From NCBI RefSeq assembly GCF_900108175.1, contig NZ_FNVO01000007.1, positions 99,866 to 163,865 of the forward strand: a DNA stretch of 64,000 bases, given 5' to 3'. This stretch comes from Thermomonospora echinospora (GTDB lineage Bacteria; Actinomycetota; Actinomycetes; Streptosporangiales; Streptosporangiaceae). The position numbers and the translations under genes were made by a program. Positions 26,009 through 35,570 of this stretch are shown piece after piece (position 1 is the stretch's first letter; each line of letters opens with the position of its first letter). The notes under the pieces are model-generated. The model was not told the origin of the DNA. It worked only from the letters and a program-made list of their open reading frames with translations, and searched no databases.

Positions 26009-28256
26009 TCCGGCCGTCGGGGGTGAAGGTCAGGAACCACCGCCGTCTGGGCTCGGTCACCAGCGCGCCGCCCCGTGCCCGTCCCGTGCGCACGTCCCAG
26101 AGCCTGATGGATCCGCTGGCGTGGTCGGTCGTGGCCAGCAGACTGTCGTCGGGGCTGAAGAGCATGCCGTTGACCGTGCCGGGGTGGCCCGTCAGCCGTC
26201 CGCCGAGCGGCCGGCGGGTCTGGGCGTCCCACAGCCGGATCCGGCCCGCCAGGTCCGCGGTCGCCAGCAGGGTGCCGCGCGAGGCGAACTCCACGTCCCA
26301 GATCGACAGCCCTTCGGAGGGCAGCAGGCCCAGCAGCCGGTCGGTGGCGCGGTCCCAGATCCGGACCCGGTGGTCGGGACCGCCGGTGGCCAGCAGCCGG
26401 CCGTCCGCGCTGACCGCCGTGCTCGGCGCGGCGGCCAGACCGCCGAGCCAGTTGCGGCCGGGGTCAGGGACCATGTGCGACGGCCCGAGCTGGCGGTAGA
26501 CGGTGGTGTCCCACAACCGCACCGTGCCGACACCGTCCACGCCGGCCAGCGACCGGCCGTCCGGCGCGAACACCAGGTCCCGGGCGTTGCCGGTGGAGAC
26601 GACGAATGCCTCGCCGGTGCGCCGGGCCCAGGGCAGCCCGGGGATGCCGCTGGCCACCTCCCACAGGACCACCGAACCCATTTCGGCGTCGGTCGCCAGC
26701 GTCCTGCCGTCCGGGCTGAAGGCCAGGGCGTTGACGTCGACGCGGCTCATCAGCGGACCGCCGATCGGACGGCCCGTCGCCAGATCCCACAGCTGCACCG
26801 CGGCGTCCTCGGAGAGCAGCTCGCCGTCGCTGGAGTTCAGCGTGTCCTCCGCGCTCATCCGCCCGGTGACCGCCAGCCGGCCGTCACGGCTGACCGCCAG
26901 CTCATGGATGGGAACGGGACGGCCCCTCAGCGGGGGACCTGCCGGACGCCGGGTCACGGTGTCCCAGCGGCGCAGCGTGCCGTCGGTGTTGGCGGTCAGC
27001 AGCGTCCGGCCGTCCGGCAGATAGGCCAGTTCGTTGGCGTTTTCCTTGAGGACCGCCCGGCCGGGGCGGGCCAGCGCCGACAGCATGGCGTGGCGGGCAT
27101 CGGGAGTGGGCGCCATCCGCCAGGACGCGACGCTCAGCAGCTGGGACAGCACCGGGTCGTTGTCGCCGACCGCCAGGCTCTGCCCGGCCAGCCTGCGGGA
27201 GGCGGACAGGTCCCGCTCGTGCCGGGTGGCGTCCACCTGGCCGAGGTACAGGCCGAGGGCGGCCACCGCCGACAGCGCCGTGAGACCCGCGACGACGGCC
27301 GCCAGCCTGGGCCTGCTGTAGCGGTAGAGCCTGCGGCGCGCCTGGCGGACGGTCGACACCCATACAAGGGTGTCGTCCTCGGCGGTCCGCGGGTCGGCGT
27401 GCCGGTTGGCGGCGGGCGCGATGACCAGCAGCCGCCTGCGGTGCGCAGCCTCCAGCTTGGCGGGCATGCCGGAGACCTCGCCGATGCAGCCGCCGGGGGT
27501 GAGCGTCCCAGTGACGGCGTGCCGTTCCCGGGGCAGACGCAGCCACCGGCTCAGCGATCGGCCCGCGCCGGCCACCGGGCCAAGCGGGCGGAGACGGCCC
27601 CGGGCGGGCGGGCCGAGCAGCTCGTCGAGCAGGACAGCGAACGCCGCGCCGAGTGAGCCGCCGACGACCCGCCGGTCCCACGGCTCATCCGTGCTTAGCC
27701 GCCACACCAGGCAGGGCATCGCACGGCGGGCACCGGCGTGGCGCTGCCAGGCCGCGGTCAGCGCGTCCTGGAAGGCGGGATCGGCGCCGAAGGCCACCAT
27801 CACGCGCGGGTCGGGGAACAGCCCCGGCGGGCCGCCGCCGAGCACGCTCATCTCCAACCGCCCGGCCAGCCCGGCCCGCCGGCCGGGGGTGTCGAACAGC
27901 ACGCCGACACCGCGGGTACGGCGGACACGGACCCGGTGACCGGTCAGCAGCCACGCCTGCAACGCCACCAGGGAACGGGCCGGTCCGCCGGGCAGCGGGT
28001 CGAGCAGCTGGGCGATCCGGCGCACCCGGGGCGGGCCCTCCACCCGGCCCAGGTCGCCGTTGAACGAACCGGTGGGCAGGACGTGTGCGTCCAGCCAGGC
28101 GTCCACCGTCGATCGCAGCACCTCGGCGGCCTGTTCGTCGGAGCCCGGTCCCGCGTCGGCGAGGAGTTCCGCCAGCCGCGCGACGCCCAGCACACGGCGG
28201 GCCTGGGCGCCCAGCCCCGTGTCGGTGTCGCCGGTGTCGGGCGCGAGGTCGTCCAC
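25863..28256 (-). CDS. Lon-like protease domain / TM helix / WD40 protein (frameshifted)
   Basis: About 797 residues in this frame. The N-terminal 100 residues are helical and Ala-rich. About residues 210-310 look like a Lon-type (S16) proteolytic domain: VVGGSLGAAFAVLLDELL holds a Ser in the place of the nucleophile, and VTGTLTPGGCIGEVSGMPAKLEAA holds a Lys in the place of the second dyad residue. One membrane helix (AAVVAGLTALSAVAALGLYLG) comes next, then the linker RHERDLSASRRLAGQSLA common in STAND/WD40 proteins, then at least seven WD40 blades (LRRWD, VQLWD, VVLWE, VRLWD, VRIWD, IRLWD, IRLWD). The last blade runs out of frame at about 26007. The GTG at 28256 is chosen because the frame above it is low complexity and lies opposite the next gene; no clear ribosome site is seen. 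Function unknown. Confidence 0.7.
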   Translation of the reverse strand: MDDLAPDTGDTDTGLGAQARRVLGVARLAELLADAGPGSDEQAAEVLRSTVDAWLDAHVLPTGSFNGDLGRVEGPPRVRRIAQLLDPLPGGPARSLVALQAWLLTGHRVRVRRTRGVGVLFDTPGRRAGLAGRLEMSVLGGGPPGLFPDPRVMVAFGADPAFQDALTAAWQRHAGARRAMPCLVWRLSTDEPWDRRVVGGSLGAAFAVLLDELLGPPARGRLRPLGPVAGAGRSLSRWLRLPRERHAVTGTLTPGGCIGEVSGMPAKLEAAHRRRLLVIAPAANRHADPRTAEDDTLVWVSTVRQARRRLYRYSRPRLAAVVAGLTALSAVAALGLYLGQVDATRHERDLSASRRLAGQSLAVGDNDPVLSQLLSVASWRMAPTPDARHAMLSALARPGRAVLKENANELAYLPDGRTLLTANTDGTLRRWDTVTRRPAGPPLRGRPVPIHELAVSRDGRLAVTGRMSAEDTLNSSDGELLSEDAAVQLWDLATGRPIGGPLMSRVDVNALAFSPDGRTLATDAEMGSVVLWEVASGIPGLPWARRTGEAFVVSTGNARDLVFAPDGRSLAGVDGVGTVRLWDTTVYRQLGPSHMVPDPGRNWLGGLAAAPSTAVSADGRLLATGGPDHRVRIWDRATDRLLGLLPSEGLSIWDVEFASRGTLLATADLAGRIRLWDAQTRRPLGGRLTGHPGTVNGMLFSPDDSLLATTDHASGSIRLWDVRTGRARGGALVTEPRRRWFLTFTPDGRTRLDRLRRQDVRRRGQRGRQNAGHRRHGGNRGAVGPGHPQAAGPVRHR

Positions 28257-28312
28257 GAGATCCGCGGCCCAGCAGGAGCCGTTCTCCGGGTCGGCCGTCG
28301 CCGTCCCGGACG

Positions 28313-28983
28313 GTGGCGGAGGCCGGCACGGACGAGGTGGAACCGCTCGCCACGGCCATGGAGGGGCCGGACGGCCGTTTCTCGGTCGAGTTGCAGGCGG
28401 CCTCACCCACCATCGCGGCCGAGGACTTCGCGGGCGTGGTGGTCGTGCTGTCGGCCGGTCCCGACGGCGTCCGCTATCTGGCCGTGTTCGACGAGACCGG
28501 CGGCGCGGGCTTCGCGGCCGTCCCGGCGGGCGCGTGGACCCTGGACGTCGTGGCCGGTGGCGCGGCCGGTGGCGGATCGGCCGCCGGCGCCGTGCCGCTG
28601 CCGGCCGTCCGTCCCGATCCCGGGGCCGTGGCCGCCTCGACGGACCGCTACCGCGTGATGAGCCCGGCCGGCGTGCTCTACGCCGTCGAGCAGCCCGGCC
28701 CGGAGTCCCCCTTCGTCCTGGAGGTGGTCGCGCCGCCCGAGCGCGCCGGGCTGCTGGCCGTCAGGTACACCGCGCACGACGGCACTCGGCGGCATCTGCT
28801 GGTGCCCGTCCTGCCGTCCCGCACCGGGGGCGCCCGGGCGCGCGTGCGCCTGGACGGCTTCGCCCCGCATCTGCCGTGGGAGGCGGCCGGCCGGATGGAT
28901 CCGGCCGCGCTGACGGAGAACGACCAGGCCGCCGTCGCCGCCTCAAGGAGGCCGCCATGGACGCCGCCACCGCCCGCGCGTGA
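28313..28983 (+). CDS. Beta-rich accessory protein (probable frameshift near its end)
   Basis: About 220 residues, divergent from the Lon-like/WD40 gene. The sequence is rich in short strands (GRFSVELQA, AGVVVVLSA, RYLAVFDETGGAGFAAVPAG, PFVLEVVAPPERAGLLAVRYT, RRHLLVPVL), suggesting a beta-sandwich. No family is recognised. The frame stays open beyond 28983, but codon quality drops after AAVAA at 28943. A shift of one base there gives a natural ending KEAAMDAATARA with stop at 28981-28983. The GTG at 28313 is a best guess; GTG 28337 and ATG 28358 are alternatives. Confidence 0.5.
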
Positions 28984-29096
28984 CGGCGGCTGTTCCCCGC
29001 CGAGGACTGAACCGCAGGTCAGCGCGAGAATGTCGCGGATCGGCGCCATTTCGCCTCATAGGGGTGAAGGCTCGCCCGCACATCCCGGAGGCCACG

Positions 29097-29788
29097 GTGC
29101 TCGACGCTCTTCTCGGCTCACTGCCCGATCCGCTCACCGGCGCGCTCGCCCTGACGGCCTGGCTGTCCTGGTGGCGCTGCCCGGCGCCCGGGCCCGCCGG
29201 TCCCCCGGCGAGCCCGCCGCCCCGGTGGTCGGGCCCTGCTCCATCCTGCTCACCGACGTCGTGGGCTTCGGCGGGCCCGGCCGCACCGACGAGGACCGCC
29301 GGGTCATCCGCGCCGCGTTGTACCGGCTGCTGCGGGAGGCGTTCGAGGCGGCCGGGCTGACCTGGGAGGACTGTCACCACGAGGACCGGGGGGACGGGGT
29401 GCTCGTGGTCATTCCGCCCACCTTCCCCGCCGCCGCCTCCGTCGACCCACTGGTCCCGCTGCTGGCGGCGGGGCTGCGGCGGCACAACGCGCAGGCGGCG
29501 CCGGGCACCCGGTTCCGGCTGCGGGCCGCCCTGCACGTGGGGCCGGTGACGGCCGACGCGGAGGGGGTGTGCGGTGAGGCGATCATCCGGACGGCGCGGA
29601 TGCTGGACGCGCCGGTGCTACGGCGGCGGCTGGCCGGCACCGGCGCCTGCCTGGGGTTCATCACCTCGGCGTTCGTGTACGACTCGGTGGTCAGGCACGC
29701 GTCCGGACTGGTGGATCCGGGCGGCTACCGGCGGGTGGAACTGCGGGTGAAGGAGTCGGCCCTCACCGCGTGGATGCACCTGCGGTGA
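29097..29788 (+). CDS. Class III nucleotide-cyclase-like protein (probable frameshift)
   Basis: About 230 residues. The body reads SILLTDVVGFGG (metal-binding Asp), HHEDRGDGVLVVIPP (GDG motif with second Asp), FRLRAALHVGPV and EAIIRTARMLDAP, the pattern of class III adenylate/guanylate cyclase folds; whether it is active is not clear. The GTG at 29097 has GGAGG five bases upstream and opens with a hydrophobic LDALLGSLPDPLTGALALT. That frame must shift by one base near 29160 to reach the cyclase body (LAVLVALPGARARR). An uninterrupted frame from the preceding gene also runs through here; its linker looks non-coding. Confidence 0.6.
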
Positions 29789-29809
29789 GGTGCCGGAAGA
29801 GGACGAGGA

Positions 29810-29838
29810 CCCCGGCCGGGAGATCGTCCCGGCCGGGG
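29810..29838. terminator. Hairpin terminator
   Basis: CCCCGGCCGGGA / TCCCGGCCGGGG, 12-bp perfect stem and 5-nt loop, between the convergent cyclase-like gene and leuA. Confidence 0.75.
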
Positions 29839-29928
29839 CCCGCGCGACGACCACGCGCGCTGTCGGCACCTCGTGATCGGGTCCTATCACCCGCGGCGCG
29901 TCCGGCCGCGGGGCGTCTCAAGGAAGGG

Positions 29929-31680
<1,752 letters not shown>

Positions 31681-31688
31681 TCAAAATC

Positions 31689-31728
31689 CCGCAGCGAGGG
31701 AGCCGACCTTTACAGGCCCCCGCTGCGG
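31689..31728 (-). promoter_or_regulatory. leuA leader hairpin (attenuator candidate)
   Basis: In the leuA mRNA sense, CCGCAGCGGGGGCC pairs with GGCTCC-CT-CGCTGCGG: 14 pairs (one G-U) with a 2-nt bulge and a 10-nt loop, followed by ATTTT. The stop codon of the leader peptide lies in the loop. It sits 53 bases upstream of the leuA start. Confidence 0.6.
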
Positions 31729-31766
31729 CCGCTAAGGAGGAGCAGGCCACGCCACACGCAGCACAC
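31710..31766 (-). CDS. leuA leader peptide with four Leu codons
   Basis: A short frame reading VCCVWRGLLLLSGRSGGL and TAA stop; the four consecutive Leu codons (CTG CTC CTC CTT) lie at 31734-31745. The GTG at 31766 has AGG at suitable spacing; the frame stays open up to an ATG at 31823, giving 37 residues. A run of leucine codons shortly before a stem-loop upstream of leuA is the classic layout of ribosome-mediated attenuation. How pairing changes with leucine supply cannot be fixed by eye. Confidence 0.6.
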   Translation of the reverse strand: MCCVWRGLLLLSGRSGGL

Positions 31767-31840
31767 GCTACCTGATGGCACTCGTGTTACGCGCGTTCGG
31801 GTCCGCGATGTGAGACATGCCATGGGTCCGGCCGGATCGT

Positions 31841-31890
31841 GGCCGGTCAGGGCCGGTCAGGGCCGGTCAGGGCCGGTCAGGGCCGGTCAG
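31841..31890. repeat. Five tandem copies of a 10-bp repeat
   Basis: GGCCGGTCAG repeated five times without variation. The last copy contains the urtE stop codon (complement of TCA at 31887-31889). It lies between urtE and the leuA leader. Looks like slippage-generated minisatellite DNA. Confidence 0.9.
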
Positions 31891-32582
31891 ACCGCCAGCA
31901 GCCGTCTGACCTCCTCGTCGCGCAGGTCCGCGGCGGTGCCCGAGTGCCGCACCATGCCGCCGTCCAGGATCACGAAGCCGTCGGCCAACCGCAGCGCCAG
32001 CTCCAGGTACTGCTCGACCAGCAGCACCGCCAGGCCCCGCTCCTTGTGCAGCCGCTCGATGGCCTGCTCGATCTCCAGGACGATCGAGGGCTGGATGCCC
32101 TCGGTGGGTTCGTCGAGGATCAGCATCCGCGGCCGAGTGACCAGCGCCCGGGCGATGGCCAGTTGCTGCTGCTGGCCGCCGGACAGGAAACCCGCCCGCC
32201 GCTTGAGCATCTCCTTCAGGCGCGGGAAGACCTCCAGCGCCTCCGCCACGGCCGCCCGGTCGCGGTGCCGGGTCGCCTCCAGCGTGACCTGGAGGTTCTC
32301 GGCCACGGTGAGCTGCGGGAACGTCTCGTGCCCCTGCGGCACGTAGCCCATCCCCAGCCGCACCCGCTCATAGGTGGGCAGTCTGGTGACGTCCCGGCCG
32401 TCGAAGACGACCTTGCCGGCGGTCGGGGTCAGCACACCCATGACGGAGTTCAACAGCGTGGTCTTGCCGACCCCGTTGCGCCCCATCACGCACATCAACT
32501 GCCCCGCCTCGACCGACAGGTCCACGCCGAACAGCACCCGCGCCCGCCCGTAGGCCGCCTCCAGCCCGGTGACCTCCAGCAT
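31887..32582 (-). CDS. urtE: Urea ABC transporter ATP-binding protein UrtE
   Basis: 231 residues. Walker A GRNGVGKTT, signature LSGGQQQQLAIARAL, Walker B MLILDEP. It resembles LivF but has the UrtE wording LEAAYGRARVLFGVDLSV and GYVPQGHETFPQLTVAENL. The ATG shares a base with the urtD stop (TGATG). Last gene of urtABCDE. Confidence 0.88.
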   Translation of the reverse strand: MLEVTGLEAAYGRARVLFGVDLSVEAGQLMCVMGRNGVGKTTLLNSVMGVLTPTAGKVVFDGRDVTRLPTYERVRLGMGYVPQGHETFPQLTVAENLQVTLEATRHRDRAAVAEALEVFPRLKEMLKRRAGFLSGGQQQQLAIARALVTRPRMLILDEPTEGIQPSIVLEIEQAIERLHKERGLAVLLVEQYLELALRLADGFVILDGGMVRHSGTAADLRDEEVRRLLAV

Positions 32583-33424
32583 CAGGCGGCCTCCTCGGCG
32601 GTCCGGCCCAGGTAGACCTCCTGGACCCGGGGGTCGGCGCGCACCTGCGCCACGTCTCCCTCGACCAGCACCCTGCCTTCGTGCAGGACGGTGACCTGCG
32701 AGGCGTACCGGCGCAGGAACTCCATGTCGTGCTCCACCACGACCACCGTGTGGTCCTCGGCGATCGTGGTGAGCAGCTCTCCGGTGCGTTCGCGCTCCTG
32801 CCGGCTCATCCCGGCGACCGGCTCGTCCAGCAGCAGCAGCCTCGGCCGTTGGGCGATCAGCATGCCGATCTCCAACCACTGCCGCTGGCCGTGCGAGAGC
32901 ACCCCGGCGGGCCGCTCGGCCAAGTCGGTGAGCCCGACGGTCTCCAGCGCCTCGGCGACCGTGTCGGACACCCCGCGCCGCCGCCGCAGCAGCGCCCACA
33001 GCGGGCGCCGGAACGTGGCGGCCAGGTCGAGGTTCTCCACCACCGTCAGCTCCTCGAACACCACCGACGTCTGGAAGGTGCGGCCGATGCCCAGCCGGAC
33101 GATCCGGTGCTCCTTGCGTCCCACCAGCTCGGTGCCGGCGAACCGCACCGATCCGGCCGACGGCCGGGTCAGCCCGGTGATCACGTCGATCAGGGTGGTC
33201 TTGCCCGCCCCGTTGGGCCCGATCAGGAAGCGCAGCTCGCCCTGCCGCACGGTCAGGTCCACCCCGTCGATGGCCCGGAAGCCGTCGAACACGACCTGCA
33301 ACCCCCGGATCTCCAGCAGCTCCCGCGCGCCGGCCTCCGCGCGTCCTGCGGTCTCGGCCTCGCTCATCGCCGCCTCCGCTCGTTCCTCGGCCCGGCCGGC
33401 GCCGCGCACTGGTGGCTCGCTCAT
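32582..33424 (-). CDS. urtD: Urea ABC transporter ATP-binding protein UrtD
   Basis: 280 residues. Walker A GPNGAGKTT, signature LSHGQRQWLEIGML (the LSHGxxQWLEIGM form is typical of UrtD), Walker B LLLLDEPVAGM. The first 45 residues are charged and non-conserved; an in-frame ATG at 33367 would trim part. The ATG at 33424 overlaps the urtC stop (ATGA) and has GGAGG upstream. Confidence 0.9.
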   Translation of the reverse strand: MSEPPVRGAGRAEERAEAAMSEAETAGRAEAGARELLEIRGLQVVFDGFRAIDGVDLTVRQGELRFLIGPNGAGKTTLIDVITGLTRPSAGSVRFAGTELVGRKEHRIVRLGIGRTFQTSVVFEELTVVENLDLAATFRRPLWALLRRRRGVSDTVAEALETVGLTDLAERPAGVLSHGQRQWLEIGMLIAQRPRLLLLDEPVAGMSRQERERTGELLTTIAEDHTVVVVEHDMEFLRRYASQVTVLHEGRVLVEGDVAQVRADPRVQEVYLGRTAEEAA

Positions 33425-34515
33425 GCGGGCACCTCCTCCTTGACCGCGACGCCGGGTTTCTCGACGGCCGCGGCGGAGGCGCCGCGGCGGCGGGCGAGGG
33501 CGTCCCTGGCCTGCTGGTAAAGGCCGACCGCGCCCTTGGGCGCCAGCGTCATCACCAGGATGAACAGCGCGCCCTGCAGGTAGAGCCAGCCGCCCGCCCA
33601 CTCCTCGCTGAAGGAGGTCTTGGCGTAGTTCATGACGACGGCGCCCAGGATCGCCCCGGCCAGCGCGTACCGGCCGCCGACCGCGACCGCCACCACCAGT
33701 TCCAGGGACGGGACGACGCCCAGCAGCGACGGCGAGATGATCCCGACCACCGGCACGAACAGTGCCCCGGCCAGCCCCGCCATGCCCGCCGAGATCGCGA
33801 ACGTGACGGTCTTGACCAGGGCCGGGTCGTAGCCGAGGAACCGCACCCGGTCCTCGCCGTCCCGGACGGCGACCAGCAGCCGGCCGAAGCGGCTGCCGAC
33901 CAGTTGCCGGGCCAGCAGGTACAGCACGCCCAGCACCCCGGCGACCACGAAGTACATGGTGCGCTGGGTGCTCTCGGCCTCGGGGTCGCGGCCGAAGAAG
34001 TCGTAGAAGTTGGTCAGCCCGTTGGTGCCGCCGGTCAGCCCCTGCTGGCCGACCAGCAGGATCACGAACGCGGCGGCCAGCGCCTGGCTGAGGATGGCGA
34101 AGTAGGCGCCACGCACCCGCCGGCGGAACACCAGCGCGCCCAGCAGCACCGCCACCGCCACCGGGACGAGCACCACCGCGGCCAGCGCGACCACCGGGTT
34201 GCCGAACGGCTGCCACAGCGCGGGCAGTCGCTCCACGCCGCTCCACACCATGAAGTCCGGCAGGTCTCCCCCGGCGTCGTGCAGCTTGAGGTACATGCCC
34301 ATGGCGTAGCCGCCGAGGCCGAAGAACACCCCCTGGCCCAGCGTCAACATGCCGCCCTGGCCCCAGGCCAGGCCGATGCCCAGCGCCGCGATGGCCAGGC
34401 ACAGGTACTTGGCCAGCTCGTCCAGCCGGAACGCCGGCAGCGCCAGCGGCGCCACCACCAGCAACAGCAGCGCGACCGTCGCGAACAGCGCGTATCCGCG
34501 CACCCGCTCGCTCAT
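33421..34515 (-). CDS. urtC: Urea ABC transporter permease UrtC
   Basis: 364 residues, about ten helices of the LivM/UrtC type. Motifs: AIAALGIGLAWGQGGMLTLGQGVFFGLGGYAMGMYL and YDPALVKTVTFAISAGMAGLAGALFVPVVGIISP. The C-terminus ends with a charged cytoplasmic tail. The ATG overlaps the urtB stop by four bases. Confidence 0.9.
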   Translation of the reverse strand: MSERVRGYALFATVALLLLVVAPLALPAFRLDELAKYLCLAIAALGIGLAWGQGGMLTLGQGVFFGLGGYAMGMYLKLHDAGGDLPDFMVWSGVERLPALWQPFGNPVVALAAVVLVPVAVAVLLGALVFRRRVRGAYFAILSQALAAAFVILLVGQQGLTGGTNGLTNFYDFFGRDPEAESTQRTMYFVVAGVLGVLYLLARQLVGSRFGRLLVAVRDGEDRVRFLGYDPALVKTVTFAISAGMAGLAGALFVPVVGIISPSLLGVVPSLELVVAVAVGGRYALAGAILGAVVMNYAKTSFSEEWAGGWLYLQGALFILVMTLAPKGAVGLYQQARDALARRRGASAAAVEKPGVAVKEEVPA

Positions 34516-35390
34516 GTCAGCGCCCGGGAGCGCAGCACGAACATGCCCTGCGGACGGAACTGCAGGAAGACGATGATCGCGGCGAACACGATCACCTTGG
34601 CCAGGCTGGCGTTGGTCCAGAACTCGGCGAAGGAGTTGAGCATGCCCAGCGCCAGGGCGGCGATCACCGCGCCGCGCAGCTGTCCCAGCCCGCCGGCCAC
34701 CACGACCAGGAAGGCGTCCACGATGTAGTACGTCCCGATCGACGGGCCGACCGGCCCGATCAGGGTGAGCGCCACCCCGGCGACCCCGGCCAGTCCGGAG
34801 CCGATGAAGAAGGTGAGCTGGTCGACCCGGGCGGTGGCGACCCCGCTGCAGGCGGCCAGTTCCCGGTTCTGCATGACCGCGCGCATCCGGCGGCCCTGCG
34901 CCGACCGGTTCTGGTACGCCCAGATGCCGGCCACGCAGGCGATCGCCAGCGCCATGATGAACAGCCGGTTGTAGGGCAGGGTGCCGCCGCCGATCGTCAC
35001 CCCGCCGTTCAGCCAGGACGGTGCGACGACCTGCACGTTCGGCGCCCCGAACAGGTCGCGTGCGGCCTGCTGGAGGACCAGGCTGACCCCCCAGGTCAGC
35101 AGCAGGGTGTCCAGCGGACGGCCGTAGAAGTGCCGGATCGCGGTGCGTTCCAGCACCCAGCCCATCGTCCCGGCCAGCGCGAACGCCACCGGCAGCGCGA
35201 CGGCCGCGGCCTGGGCGCCGGCCCAGTCCTGCAGCATGTAGGCGGTGTAGGCGCCGGCCATGATGAACTCGCCGTGGGCCATGTTGATCACGCCCATCTG
35301 GCCGAACGTGAACGTCAGTCCGAGCGCGATCAGCAGGAGCACCGCTCCGATGCTCAGCCCGATCGGCAACTGGTTGAGCAAGCTTTCCAA
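34512..35390 (-). CDS. urtB: Urea ABC transporter permease UrtB
   Basis: 292 residues, eight to nine helices of the LivH/UrtB type. Motifs: GLTFTFGQMGVINMAHGEFIMAGAYTAYM, MRAVMQNRELAACSGV and FVVVAGGLGQLRGAVIAA-like core (here VVVAGGLGQLRGAVIAALALG). It forms the membrane channel with UrtC. 152 bp separate it from urtA, which includes the duplicated urtA end. Confidence 0.9.
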   Translation of the reverse strand: MESLLNQLPIGLSIGAVLLLIALGLTFTFGQMGVINMAHGEFIMAGAYTAYMLQDWAGAQAAAVALPVAFALAGTMGWVLERTAIRHFYGRPLDTLLLTWGVSLVLQQAARDLFGAPNVQVVAPSWLNGGVTIGGGTLPYNRLFIMALAIACVAGIWAYQNRSAQGRRMRAVMQNRELAACSGVATARVDQLTFFIGSGLAGVAGVALTLIGPVGPSIGTYYIVDAFLVVVAGGLGQLRGAVIAALALGMLNSFAEFWTNASLAKVIVFAAIIVFLQFRPQGMFVLRSRALT

Positions 35391-35514
35391 GTGCCGCCTC
35401 CTCGTGCGCCCGTCCTGGCCGGACGGGCGGCGCCGCGCCGTCGTGCACGCCGCCGCCCGACGCTCCCGGCCGCCACGGGCCCGATGCCCGGGATGGCCCC
35501 GGTCTCAGGGATGG

Positions 35515-35570
35515 CTACGACAACCCCGAAGCCCAGGGGTACCTACGACAACCCTGAAGCCCAGGGGTAC
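35515..35570. repeat. 28-bp tandem duplication at the urtA stop
   Basis: Two adjacent 28-bp copies, 35515-35542 and 35543-35570, differ at a single base (C versus T). The second copy encodes the last residues of UrtA (YPWASGLS and stop); the first lies just past the stop, so a degraded copy of the gene end is duplicated downstream. Confidence 0.85.

Noticed and set aside
28313-29788. One long plus-strand gene joining the beta-rich and cyclase-like parts
   Set aside because: The stretch between them is Arg/Pro-rich, while other frames offer a natural end (28983) and a new start with GGAGG (29097). Two frameshifted genes fit better, though a true fusion is not excluded.
31841-31890. CRISPR array
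   Set aside because: Ten-base units with no spacers and no cas genes; it is a tandem repeat.
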